From the NCBI RefSeq assembly GCF_001999465.1, contig NZ_MQMF01000001.1, positions 930,001 to 994,000 of the forward strand: a stretch of DNA of 64,000 bases, given 5' to 3'. Positions within the stretch are counted from its first letter, which is position 1. Each line of letters starts with the position of its first letter. The stretch comes from Fictibacillus arsenicus (GTDB taxonomy: Bacteria; Bacillota; Bacilli; Bacillales; Fictibacillaceae). The position numbers were made by a program, and so were the translations under genes. The notes below the pieces were generated by a model that did no database searches, had not been told where the DNA came from, and was given only the letters and a program-made list of their open reading frames with translations. This document shows, piece by piece, positions 14,243-22,816 of the stretch.

Positions 14243-16411
14243 ATGCTTAAGCAAAAAGTACAACATTTGATTGACGAAATGACATTAGATGAAAAGATCG
14301 GCCAATTGCTCCAGTTAGCTACTCCTTTTTTCAAAGGTTCATCCGATCAAGGATTCATTACAGGGCCTATGCAGGAAATGGGGATCACCGACGAAAATGT
14401 CAGAAATACAGGCTCTGTGCTCGGAGGGTCCGGAGCAAAAGAAACAAGAAATATTCAGGATGCTCACTTAAAGGATAACCGCCTTGGCATTCCTCTATTA
14501 ATGATGGCTGACATCGTCCATGGTTTTAAAACCATCTTTCCAGTCCCGCTTGCGATCGGCTGTTCTTGGGATATGGAACTGGCTAAAAAAAGTGCTGAGA
14601 TTGCGGCAAAAGAAGCTTCCGTTTCTGGTGTCCATGTCACGTTTGCACCGATGGTCGATCTAGTTCGAGATCCGCGCTGGGGCCGAGTGATGGAATCTAC
14701 AGGTGAAGACCCTTACTTGAACAGCGAATTTGCTCGTGCGTTTGTACGAGGATTCCAGGGGTTAGATTTGACGAATGATAAAGACCGGGTAGCAGCCTGC
14801 GTGAAGCACTTTGCGGCGTACGGCGCACCTGAAGGCGGACGCGATTACAATACAGTAAACATGTCAGAGCGCCAACTGCGAGAGTCGTACCTTCCTGCTT
14901 ATAAAGCAGCTCTTGATGAAGGCTGTGAAATGGTGATGACTGCTTTTAACACGGTCGATGGCATTCCAGCAACTGCGAACAAGAAGCTGATGCGTGAACT
15001 GCTTCGGAATGAGTGGGGCTTTAACGGTGTTATCATTTCCGACTGGGGTGCAGTAAAAGAACAGCTGCCGCACGGTGTAGCTGAAGATGAAGCAGAAGCG
15101 GCGTACAAAGCGCTTCAAGCTGGCGTTGATATTGAGATGATGACCACTTGTTATATCGACCATGTAAAAGAGCTCGTGGAAAGCGGAGCATTACCAGAAT
15201 CGCTTGTCGATGAGTCGGTTAAACGAATTTTAACACTCAAACACAAACTCGGACTCTTTGAAGATCCTTATCGTGGAGCAGATGAAAAACGTGCAGCTGA
15301 AGTCATTTTATGTGAGGAACACCGCCAATCGGCTCGTGAACTGGCAGCCAAATCGTGTGTTCTTTTGAAAAATGAAAATGTACTGCCGTTGAAATCAGAA
15401 CAAAAAATTGCATTGATCGGTCCGTTTGCAGAAAGCGGTGATCTGATGGGACCGTGGTCATGGCAAGGAGCTCATGATGACGTTGTAAAAGTGGATGCTG
15501 GATTGCGTACAAAACTAGCAGATCCTTCCCTTCTTTCGGTAGCTGTCGGAAGTGATGTTGAAACCGTCACACCTGAGCAGTTAAAGAAGGCAGTGGATAC
15601 AGCGAAAGATGCTGATGTGGTTGTGCTGGCGCTTGGAGAAGCCTCTTTCATGAGCGGTGAAGCAGGCTGCCGTGCAGATATCCGACTGCCTGAACCACAG
15701 CTTCAATTGATTCAAGAGATGAAGAAACTTGGGAAGCCAACGGTAGCGGTACTGTTTAACGGCCGTCCGCTCGATTTGCACGGTGTTGTAGAACATGTAG
15801 ATGCGGTACTGGAAGCTTGGTATCCAGGTACAGAAGCCGGAGCAGCGATTGCCGATTTATTGTTCGGAGACGTGAATCCGTCTGGACGTTTATCCATGTC
15901 GATGCCGTTTTCGGTGGGACAAGTGCCTGTGTACTATAATCATTTTAATACTGGCCGCCCTCAGCCAACTCCTGATAACAAAGAGCGTTATCTCTCGCAT
16001 TATCTCGATATTCCGAACGAGCCATTATTCCCGTTTGGTTTCGGATTGAGCTATACCGAATTTAAGTATGATGATGTGAAGTTGTCTGATGACACCTTAA
16101 TGGAAGACGGAAAGCTGACTGCTTCTGTAACTGTAACGAACAGTGGAGATCGAGCTGGAGACGAGATTGTTCAATTGTACATTCGCGATATCGCTGGTGA
16201 AGTCGTTCGTCCGGTAAAAGAGTTGAAAGGTTATAAGAAGGTTGCCCTTGAACCTGACGAGTCTACAACCGTAACATTTGAGATCACTGAAGAAATGCTT
16301 CGCTATCATCACGAAAACCTGGAGTTCAAGAGTGATGCAGGAAAGTTCACTGCGTTTATCGGGAAAAACAGCCATGACGTAACGGAGATTCCTTTTAGAT
16401 TAGTAAAATAA
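14243..16411 (+). CDS. Glycoside hydrolase family 3 beta-glucosidase
   Basis: The 722-residue enzyme starts at the ATG with GGAGG 8 bases upstream; a longer open frame to 14168 overlaps the operator. Domains are a GH3 TIM barrel (1-~310) with the nucleophile Asp in I-I-S-D-W-G-A (D267), an alpha/beta sandwich (~370-580) and a C-terminal fibronectin-III-like domain (~640-720). K-H-F-A-A-Y-G and R-D-P-R-W-G-R are family substrate-site motifs. It has no signal peptide, so it acts on imported oligosaccharides. cre and two LacI operators control it. With a GH144 enzyme in the same regulon, a beta-1,2-glucooligosaccharide (sophorose-type) substrate is a reasonable guess. Confidence 0.92.
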   Translation: MLKQKVQHLIDEMTLDEKIGQLLQLATPFFKGSSDQGFITGPMQEMGITDENVRNTGSVLGGSGAKETRNIQDAHLKDNRLGIPLLMMADIVHGFKTIFPVPLAIGCSWDMELAKKSAEIAAKEASVSGVHVTFAPMVDLVRDPRWGRVMESTGEDPYLNSEFARAFVRGFQGLDLTNDKDRVAACVKHFAAYGAPEGGRDYNTVNMSERQLRESYLPAYKAALDEGCEMVMTAFNTVDGIPATANKKLMRELLRNEWGFNGVIISDWGAVKEQLPHGVAEDEAEAAYKALQAGVDIEMMTTCYIDHVKELVESGALPESLVDESVKRILTLKHKLGLFEDPYRGADEKRAAEVILCEEHRQSARELAAKSCVLLKNENVLPLKSEQKIALIGPFAESGDLMGPWSWQGAHDDVVKVDAGLRTKLADPSLLSVAVGSDVETVTPEQLKKAVDTAKDADVVVLALGEASFMSGEAGCRADIRLPEPQLQLIQEMKKLGKPTVAVLFNGRPLDLHGVVEHVDAVLEAWYPGTEAGAAIADLLFGDVNPSGRLSMSMPFSVGQVPVYYNHFNTGRPQPTPDNKERYLSHYLDIPNEPLFPFGFGLSYTEFKYDDVKLSDDTLMEDGKLTASVTVTNSGDRAGDEIVQLYIRDIAGEVVRPVKELKGYKKVALEPDESTTVTFEITEEMLRYHHENLEFKSDAGKFTAFIGKNSHDVTEIPFRLVK

Positions 16412-16412
16412 A

Positions 16413-16452
16413 GAGAAAGAAGACTGTTCATTTGAGCAGTCCTCTCTTCTTC
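16413..16452. terminator. Terminator between GH3 and the lipoprotein gene
   Basis: GACTGTTC pairs with GAGCAGTC, flanked by imperfectly pairing AGAGAAAGAA and CTCTCTTCTT. It lies between convergent stops. Confidence 0.6.
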
Positions 16453-16456
16453 ATAT

Positions 16457-16882
16457 TTAGTTTCCATAAAAGTATTCACAAGAATAGATTCGATCTTTCC
16501 CATTAGAAACTTCTGCGTAAAGAAAATCAGTACCATCCTCATTTACATGAAACACTTGCGTATCAATGGGTAACTTAGAAGCATACAAATCAATGTTTTT
16601 ATAAAATTCACCTTTGAATTTCTTTTGTATTTTTCTGTCTAACTCATTTTTATCAATACGGTTTTCTTCTCTCTCAAATTTGCATACCTTGCCTGAAGCA
16701 GGTTCAAGAATGAAATCTTTATCTTCTTTTAACAGCTTTTGGCCCTCTTTTAGTATCTTTTTAGTTGTTGCTTTTTCCATTTTTTCTATTTGTCTAGCTC
16801 CTTGAACTTTAGGATCTTCTGGCACAATTCCACATCCGGAAAACACGAGCAAAGAAGCAATCACTATATATTTTCTTAACAT
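16457..16882 (-). CDS. Small lipoprotein of unknown function
   Basis: The 141-residue protein has a short signal peptide with lipobox F-S-G-C (C17). The mature part is Lys/Glu-rich, with G-K-V-C-K-F-E-R and a C-terminal R-I-Y-S-C-E-Y-F that could form a disulphide. The ribosome site is GGGGGAAGGG. No recognised domain is present and it has no obvious link to the sugar locus beyond position. Confidence 0.65.
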   Translation of the reverse strand: MLRKYIVIASLLVFSGCGIVPEDPKVQGARQIEKMEKATTKKILKEGQKLLKEDKDFILEPASGKVCKFEREENRIDKNELDRKIQKKFKGEFYKNIDLYASKLPIDTQVFHVNEDGTDFLYAEVSNGKDRIYSCEYFYGN

Positions 16883-16970
16883 TCCCTTCCCCCAGTTATG
16901 TACATTGATAATTTATTTTCTACTCCTTTATTCCCCTCATAATGTATTTCTCCTTTTTTTGTTAAAAGTA

Positions 16971-17001
16971 AAAAAGCATATCCATTTATGAACGGATATG
17001 C
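16971..17001 (-). terminator. Terminator of the large sugar operon
   Basis: GCATATCC pairs perfectly with GGATATGC around a 10-base loop, followed by T6 on the minus strand. It ends the transcript that begins near 36.76 kb. Confidence 0.85.
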
Positions 17002-17019
17002 TCTAAAAAACCCTATTCT

Positions 17020-19431
17020 TTATCCTAGTAAAACACGAAGCTGATCATCCACCTTCGCATGTTTCTTGCTTTTAATTAGCGTGAATTCTTGAGATTCTTG
17101 AACTTCATACTCTTCACTTGATAAAATTTTCGCACCATTGTCAAACGCGATAACATCCTGTGCTTGAGTTAAGCGAAAATCAATACTTCCTTCATTCACT
17201 GCTGCAATTTCAGCAGTAGAATAAGCAATTTTCACATTACCCAATGATAGATTCATAGGAAGCATGACACCGTCTTTGCTTTGAAGTAGGATCTTCCTTC
17301 CTTCAAACAGCACATCTTCACCATCTGTGATCGTAAACTCTTTATCAAAACCATCCAGGTTCAGAAGATGAATAAAACGCTCGCCTTCACGATTAGATGT
17401 GGAGGTCATAAAGATGCCATGATGCTTGTAGTCATGCGTTAACTGAGCCGTTGCACCTAATCTCTCAAGTGCCTTCTTAAAGAACGGTAGATCACAGCGA
17501 TACGCTCCGGCTACAACGATAGCGCGTCCGCTGCCAACCTCAGACTCAAAGCCACATACGTCATCTGACCCATACACGCGTAAAATCGGGGTTACATTTT
17601 CTCCAATCTCAAATCCTTGCGCATAGTAAGAGCGAATTTCAGGTTGCCCTTCTGCCCAGCTATCTCCATAGATTGATAGGTAGTGGCGGTGACTGTCTCT
17701 GCTATAACTCTTGTATTTCACATTAATAGCATCTGCTAAAATGGTACAGTCCTTCCCTTCCATATCAAAAAGAGGAACTTCACCGTACAGAAGAATTTTA
17801 CCGCCATCTTGAAGGTAGTTTACTAATTTTTCTTGAATTCCGCTATCCAAATAACGAGCTGATGGAAGTGCCAGCACTGGTGTTTTCTCTTTCACAAGCG
17901 GTTTGTTTTGAATATCCACAGCTGTGAAGCGGTATCCGTTCAAAAGCATCGCACGGCCCATAATCTCCCATGCACCAGATCCGCGGTTCGCTTCAATGTT
18001 AGAAAGAATCTCACGCATCACTTCACTTCCGGGGTATCGATATTCCGTCATATAATAATCCGGTATAAAAGCAAAAGATACATCGTCACGATCTTCATCC
18101 ATGGCAGCCAGCTTATCACCCACAGCCATGACACTCTGATTTACACGTGACATGCGCGGAAAGGTATAGTTATACTCTCCTTCTGGACCTATTGGCGCTG
18201 CGAATCCGTGACGTTCACCGGTTGATGCGATTCGGTCATTTCCGTCACCAACTAGTGAATCCAGCCTAGCATTCGTCCCGCCGGAAAACAGATAATAGTT
18301 GATTAACCGGTTTCCTTGAGCAAGGCACATACGCAATTTAAAATCGGCTGCCGATGGATCATAACGCTCACCAAGCGTCTCTCCAAAGTTTCCGTCGCCA
18401 CAGTTGAACTCAACAGACGTCAACGGCTGATCATCATTATGAACAGCATCCATAAAGCCATTAATAATATAAAGATCCTGGAACGTCTTCATGTCCAGGT
18501 CGCCAAAATAGATATCTGAACCCGAAATATAGCCAGGAGCTTGTGTATACGATTCATAGAGCTGACTGATTCCGATCGGATAGGTCAGTCCGCGTCCGCC
18601 GCCTGTCCCGTGGATATTCACCACGAACGGGATATCCTTTACACCAAACTCTTCCGCATATTCCCGGAGTATCGCAATATATTTTGCAAAACGGTACCGC
18701 ATATAGTAACCGAGATCTTTTAACAGCTGTGCCGCATATTCTTCCTTCGGTGAGCGAATAGCATCATTGCGCTCAGCACTTTCCTTTAAAGAAAACTTAT
18801 AGCGCGACTTAACGTCCTCACCATAACGCTCACCCAACCAACGTGAAAAACCATTCAACAAGTTATCTGTCAGATCAGGCGTATTGCTCACCCATGAGAG
18901 CATTCCCACCTCGTTATCGAGCTGGAACGCAATAATCTTGCCACCATTAGGATACAGCCTCGGCGTAATCAATTCCATCACTTTTTCATAATACTTGCGA
19001 ACTTCCTGTAAAAAGCCTGTTGCCAAATAATCAACCGTCGGCGTTGTTGCTTCACTTCTGTCCCAGCCAACCGGAATAATCTCAGGATGTTTCTCGTACA
19101 CCCAATAAGGGAGTCCTTCGTTTTTCATCTCCGCCATAATAAAAGGACCTGGGCGAACAAAGAAATAAAAGCCGTTCTCGGTACAAAGGTCGATAAAGCC
19201 GGCAAGGTCAGTCTCGGGACGCGTTTTACCCGTAAAATCAAACTGCCCCTCTACCGGTTCATGCCAAAGCCATGGCACATAAGTAGCCACGGCGTTGCAC
19301 CCAGTTTCTTTTAGCTTGTCCAATCGGTCTTGCCATTCACTTTTATCCACACGGTAATAGTGGATCTCACCACACGTGATCAATACAGGTTTTCCGTCGA
19401 TTATGATCTGTTTATTCTTGATCTCAATCAT
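17020..19431 (-). CDS. GH35 family beta-galactosidase-like glycosidase (second copy)
   Basis: The 803-residue protein has a GH35 TIM barrel (residues ~1-350). It includes Y-V-P-W-L-W-H-E-P near 51-59, R-P-G-P-F-I near 93, the acid/base Glu in F-Q-L-D-N-E-V-G (E174) and a nucleophile candidate in T-S-V-E-F-N (E341). Beta-sandwich domains follow. It lacks a signal peptide. Most GH35 enzymes are beta-galactosidases, but other activities including beta-1,2-glucosyl transfer have been reported, so the substrate is open. Its start overlaps the GH144 stop in an ATGA junction, which suggests stoichiometric expression. It is clearly paralogous to the GH35 at 33262-35643, with colinear motifs. Confidence 0.85.
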   Translation of the reverse strand: MIEIKNKQIIIDGKPVLITCGEIHYYRVDKSEWQDRLDKLKETGCNAVATYVPWLWHEPVEGQFDFTGKTRPETDLAGFIDLCTENGFYFFVRPGPFIMAEMKNEGLPYWVYEKHPEIIPVGWDRSEATTPTVDYLATGFLQEVRKYYEKVMELITPRLYPNGGKIIAFQLDNEVGMLSWVSNTPDLTDNLLNGFSRWLGERYGEDVKSRYKFSLKESAERNDAIRSPKEEYAAQLLKDLGYYMRYRFAKYIAILREYAEEFGVKDIPFVVNIHGTGGGRGLTYPIGISQLYESYTQAPGYISGSDIYFGDLDMKTFQDLYIINGFMDAVHNDDQPLTSVEFNCGDGNFGETLGERYDPSAADFKLRMCLAQGNRLINYYLFSGGTNARLDSLVGDGNDRIASTGERHGFAAPIGPEGEYNYTFPRMSRVNQSVMAVGDKLAAMDEDRDDVSFAFIPDYYMTEYRYPGSEVMREILSNIEANRGSGAWEIMGRAMLLNGYRFTAVDIQNKPLVKEKTPVLALPSARYLDSGIQEKLVNYLQDGGKILLYGEVPLFDMEGKDCTILADAINVKYKSYSRDSHRHYLSIYGDSWAEGQPEIRSYYAQGFEIGENVTPILRVYGSDDVCGFESEVGSGRAIVVAGAYRCDLPFFKKALERLGATAQLTHDYKHHGIFMTSTSNREGERFIHLLNLDGFDKEFTITDGEDVLFEGRKILLQSKDGVMLPMNLSLGNVKIAYSTAEIAAVNEGSIDFRLTQAQDVIAFDNGAKILSSEEYEVQESQEFTLIKSKKHAKVDDQLRVLLG

Positions 19432-20648
19432 TTTACTGTGCTCTCTTCTTTCTTTTTCCAGCCTAAAAGGTCAGCTCCGCTTTTCACATATTTGTTTTTC
19501 ATAAAAAGATCCCACACTAAACCAGTTTGATAGTTTTCAATCATGAGCAATGTAATACCTTTATCGATTCCGATGACATGATCGGAATACCAAGGCGGAC
19601 TCACATCAAGATTGTATGAATCCCAGAATCCATACTCTCCCCAAAGCTGAGGATGTTCTTCATAAAAATACTTCATCGCCGCAATCGACTCATCAGGTGT
19701 GAACGCGATAGAGCCCGCTGCTCCCGTCGGTGCGATCGTACCCTCAAGCTCTGGTTCACATCCTTCATAATAAGGAGGAGCACCTGGCACACGATAACCG
19801 GTCGGGCTCGCACAAGCAGTTAAGCCCCAAGAGTTTTCATGATACGTCTTAAATTCACTCGACTTTTCCTTGCAGAATTCACGATTTGCTAGAGTCGCTT
19901 TCACCGAGTTCTCGAACCAGTCGATTCCATCACCGTCTACAATCCCTCTAAAATCAACAAAAGCATGTGAATATTGGTGAACGAAAAGCGCGTTTCCTGG
20001 CGCGTGAATATATTCATACTCTTTGTACTTCCCTTTACTTCGCTTAAAGCCTTCATAAATCTTTGCAGGAACCGGATGCGTTGGTGATGCCACGCCAAGT
20101 ACATACATCATCATCTGCTCTGCGTACATGTCCCAGTGGTGGAAGCCGCCTCTTTCAGGAGTGTAGCCCATATAAAACTGGTTCACCGGCTCATCGTAAT
20201 AAACGTTCCAGTCCACGCGAGCATAGATCTTTTCGAAGAGCTCACTGATCTCTCCGCCAAAATATTCAGCAGACGTAACAGCGCCACACAAGAAAATAGC
20301 TGTATCGATGATCGACGCACAGTCATACCATTCTTCGTTCTTTTTCCCTGTTTGCATGTTTAAAAAGTGGTAGAAAAATCCGCTCTCGTGCTCCACATTG
20401 TTTAAAAAGGTCTTGAGTGTTCCTTTCGTACGTTCGTAGCCTTCTTCCTTCGTGATCCAGCCGCGTTCAATTCCAATAATGATCGCCGTCAACCCAAATC
20501 CATTGGACGCGATACTTGCCACTTTCTTGTTCGCTGACTGATCCAGGATCAAACCGTAACCAGGACTATTTTTATCCGTATTCGCTTCTTTCCAGAAAAA
20601 ATCGAAACAGCCTTTAGCTTCTAAATCCAAAAGTTTTTGCGTATCCAT
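19428..20648 (-). CDS. GH144-type endo-beta-1,2-glucanase / glucoamylase-family (PF10091) protein
   Basis: The 406-residue protein is helical with repeated aromatic/Gly motifs of an (alpha/alpha)6 barrel. These include G-F-G-L-T-A near 50, E-S-G-F-F-Y-H-F, the R-G-G-F-H-H-W-D-M-Y-A-E-Q stretch, H-Q-Y-S-H-A-F-V-D-F and E-N-S-W-G-L-T-A-C. This pattern fits the PF10091 putative glucoamylase family, where GH144 endo-beta-1,2-glucanases belong. No signal peptide is present, so it would act on imported glucan. It is preceded by the repeat element A and is coupled to the second GH35. Confidence 0.8.
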   Translation of the reverse strand: MDTQKLLDLEAKGCFDFFWKEANTDKNSPGYGLILDQSANKKVASIASNGFGLTAIIIGIERGWITKEEGYERTKGTLKTFLNNVEHESGFFYHFLNMQTGKKNEEWYDCASIIDTAIFLCGAVTSAEYFGGEISELFEKIYARVDWNVYYDEPVNQFYMGYTPERGGFHHWDMYAEQMMMYVLGVASPTHPVPAKIYEGFKRSKGKYKEYEYIHAPGNALFVHQYSHAFVDFRGIVDGDGIDWFENSVKATLANREFCKEKSSEFKTYHENSWGLTACASPTGYRVPGAPPYYEGCEPELEGTIAPTGAAGSIAFTPDESIAAMKYFYEEHPQLWGEYGFWDSYNLDVSPPWYSDHVIGIDKGITLLMIENYQTGLVWDLFMKNKYVKSGADLLGWKKKEESTVK

Positions 20649-20692
20649 CGTAATTCCCCTCTCTAATTATTAAAAGTAGAAGTTTCTCATGA

Positions 20693-20845
20693 TTTTACGG
20701 TACGTGTTTTTATATTTGTTACACGTTCGCTCAGAATTTTTGAGAACCGCTCAAAATTACCGAGTTACGCTCAAAATCTCCACGCAACGCTCAAAACACC
20801 CTACGTTTCGCCCAAAATCCTCATTTTTCGCTCAAACTTCTTCAT
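20693..20845. repeat. Hairpin-headed 20-bp-period repeat element, copy A
   Basis: A conserved head TTTTACGGTACGTG, an A/T-rich loop and TTACACGTTCGCTCA carry inverted ACGTGT/ACACGT arms. Six degenerate units with core CGCTCAAAAT follow, beginning at 20728, 20748, 20768, 20788, 20809 and 20829, a period of 20-21 bp. The element lies between a permease stop and the GH144 start. No open frame is preserved through it. Copies B, C and D share the head. Confidence 0.85.
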
Positions 20846-20955
20846 TTACATAAAACAAGGGGAGGCAGAACTCCACGTTTCCGGCAGCTATCCCTACAAT
20901 AAGGGAACCGCTTGGAGAAGGATTCAGCCACGCTATTTTTGGTTGAAAAATCGAA

Positions 20956-20975
20956 CGTTTTTGCCTGCAAAAACG
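20956..20975 (-). terminator. Hairpin after the permease gene (attenuating terminator candidate)
   Basis: CGTTTTTGC pairs perfectly with GCAAAAACG around a 2-base loop, with a T-rich tail TTCGATTTTT on the minus strand. It lies 15 bp past the permease stop inside the long operon, so it may reduce expression of GH144 and GH35. Confidence 0.6.
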
Positions 20976-20989
20976 CTACCTCTCTAAAA

Positions 20990-21940
20990 TTACTCTCCAG
21001 TTATCCCCGAACGATCTACACCTTCAACAAACCATCTTTGCGTAATAAAATAAACGATCAAAAGCGGCAGAATAGAAAGCACAGTCCCAGCCATCTTTAT
21101 TCCTTCATTCAGCTGGTTGCCTCCGCTCACACCCATCTCAGCCGGGAACATCTTCTGATACGTAGCGACGAACTTTTGCAGCTGAAGCGGCAGCGTCGTC
21201 AACGCGTCACCGAAATAGATAGCCGCCAAATACGTTTCGTTCCAATACCAAACGAACGAGAACAAAAATGAGATGATAATCGCCGGTAACGCCATCGGAA
21301 GCGCAATCGTAAAGAAGATCCTGAAATGCCCTGCTCCATCCAGCTGCGCTGCTTCTTCCAAAGCTTTTGGAACGGCTCTAAAAAACTGATAAAAAATCAG
21401 GATAAAAATCGCACTGTTCAAGCCTTGCCCAAAGGTTGCGGGCAGCAAGAACGCCGATAAACTACCCAAAATGTTCAGCTCATTAAAAAAGATATACCTC
21501 GGGATCAGCGTCACCTGCGGCGGGATGATGAATGTGGCAAGAACGAGAATAAAGATGATCTTTTTCCCTTTGAACTCAAAGCGTGCGAGCCCGTAGCCAA
21601 CGACAGCTGCAACCGCTGTTTGAGCTAAGGCAGGCAACACCGTAACGTAAAGCGTTTCCATTAAAGTAGAGAAGAAATCCATCACTTTATTCGCTTGTTC
21701 ATAGTTCCCTGTATAAAACTGAGTTGGAATCCAGTTCACAAGTGGATTTAACAAGTCATCTAAACTCTTAAAACTGTAAACACCCATGTAGAGAAGCGGG
21801 TATAAATACACGAATCCGATCCCGATCAAGAGTCCGTAGATCAAGACTTTGAAAAGAAGACCGTCCGTCCCTTGCATGCCCAAAAACATTCGTTTCGTTT
21901 TAAAATAATACTTGTTCAATTGTTGTGTTTTTGTTTGCAC
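20990..21940 (-). CDS. Carbohydrate ABC transporter permease (MalG type)
   Basis: The ~316-residue integral membrane protein has six predicted helices and the EAA loop E-E-A-A-Q-L-D-G-A-G (about residue 195) that contacts the ATPase. The GTG at 21940 is chosen because AGAGGA lies about 10 bases upstream; the GTG at 21949 is too close. It pairs with the MalF-type protein encoded 15 bp upstream. An N-terminal extension of ~30 residues precedes the first helix. No ATPase is encoded nearby, so a shared MsmX-type ATPase is likely. Confidence 0.9.
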   Translation of the reverse strand: MQTKTQQLNKYYFKTKRMFLGMQGTDGLLFKVLIYGLLIGIGFVYLYPLLYMGVYSFKSLDDLLNPLVNWIPTQFYTGNYEQANKVMDFFSTLMETLYVTVLPALAQTAVAAVVGYGLARFEFKGKKIIFILVLATFIIPPQVTLIPRYIFFNELNILGSLSAFLLPATFGQGLNSAIFILIFYQFFRAVPKALEEAAQLDGAGHFRIFFTIALPMALPAIIISFLFSFVWYWNETYLAAIYFGDALTTLPLQLQKFVATYQKMFPAEMGVSGGNQLNEGIKMAGTVLSILPLLIVYFITQRWFVEGVDRSGITGE

Positions 21941-21955
21941 CTTGATCACATCCTC

Positions 21956-22816
21956 TTAGGTGTAATTTTTCTTTCTCTTTAACGTCATCGCACCAACGGC
22001 AATGGCCAGAGCTGCTGCGATAAGGAGAAAGTAAATCCAGGACAGTGCTGATGCATACCCATAGCCTGTATCTACTTTAAACATGTTCTTTTGTATATGT
22101 TCAATAATTGGATTTAAAGAAAAAACAGAATACGTGACGATCGTATAAATTAGATTCACGACGATCATCGGCACAAGACTAGGCAGTGTAATCTTCCAAA
22201 AGAACTCCCAGTTGCTTGCCCCATCGATCTTCGCCGCCTCAAAGATCTGCTTGTCCATTTTTTGAAGAGCGGCAAGAAAAATCAAAATTTGAACACCTGA
22301 GTACCAAAGAATGACGATTAAATTTTTGATCAGATAAAGCAGAATCCCATTAAAGAAACCTTCTGGATTATCGTTTAACGTCTGGTAAATCGCGTATTGT
22401 TCAATAGAAGGAATCGTCGTGATCCCTTGATCGATCAGTTCTTTGATAACCGGTCCGCTCGCTATGATGACGGGCAGAAAGAAAATCGTCCGGAACACAC
22501 CGCGAAATTTCACCTTTTGGTTTAAGAGAAGCGCGATAATTAATGAAAAAACGATAATGATCGGAACAGAGATCACCATTTCTTCGAGGTACGTCATGAC
22601 CCGGTCCAAAAACGTACCATCCACTGTAAAGGCATATTCATAGTTTCCAAATTTCACAAATTTCGTCTTAATGCCATCTGTCGTGATCTTGACTTGCTGA
22701 AAACTCAGAAACAGCGAGTATAAAAGAGGAAAAGCTGTAAAGATGAGAAAGCCGATAATCCAAGGTGATACAAAGAGCAGCCCAGTGATGTTTCTATTAT
22801 TCCTCAGCCTTTTCAT
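21956..22816 (-). CDS. Carbohydrate ABC transporter permease (MalF type)
   Basis: The 286-residue protein has six predicted helices. It carries an N-terminal F-V-S-P-W-I-I-G-F-L-I-F entry helix, typical of sugar CUT1 permeases, and an EAA loop F-E-A-A-K-I-D-G-A-S near 197. Its start overlaps the end of the DUF5696 gene by 20 bases. The insert between helices 3 and 4 is longer than usual (Q-T-L-N-D-N-P-E-G region). Together with 20990-21940 it forms the first of two permease pairs in this operon. Confidence 0.9.
   Translation of the reverse strand: MKRLRNNRNITGLLFVSPWIIGFLIFTAFPLLYSLFLSFQQVKITTDGIKTKFVKFGNYEYAFTVDGTFLDRVMTYLEEMVISVPIIIVFSLIIALLLNQKVKFRGVFRTIFFLPVIIASGPVIKELIDQGITTIPSIEQYAIYQTLNDNPEGFFNGILLYLIKNLIVILWYSGVQILIFLAALQKMDKQIFEAAKIDGASNWEFFWKITLPSLVPMIVVNLIYTIVTYSVFSLNPIIEHIQKNMFKVDTGYGYASALSWIYFLLIAAALAIAVGAMTLKRKKNYT

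Noticed and set aside
20720-20850. CRISPR-like array
   Set aside because: Units are ~20 bp with degenerate cores and 10-base tails, there are no cas genes, and tails are homologous between copies rather than unique spacers.
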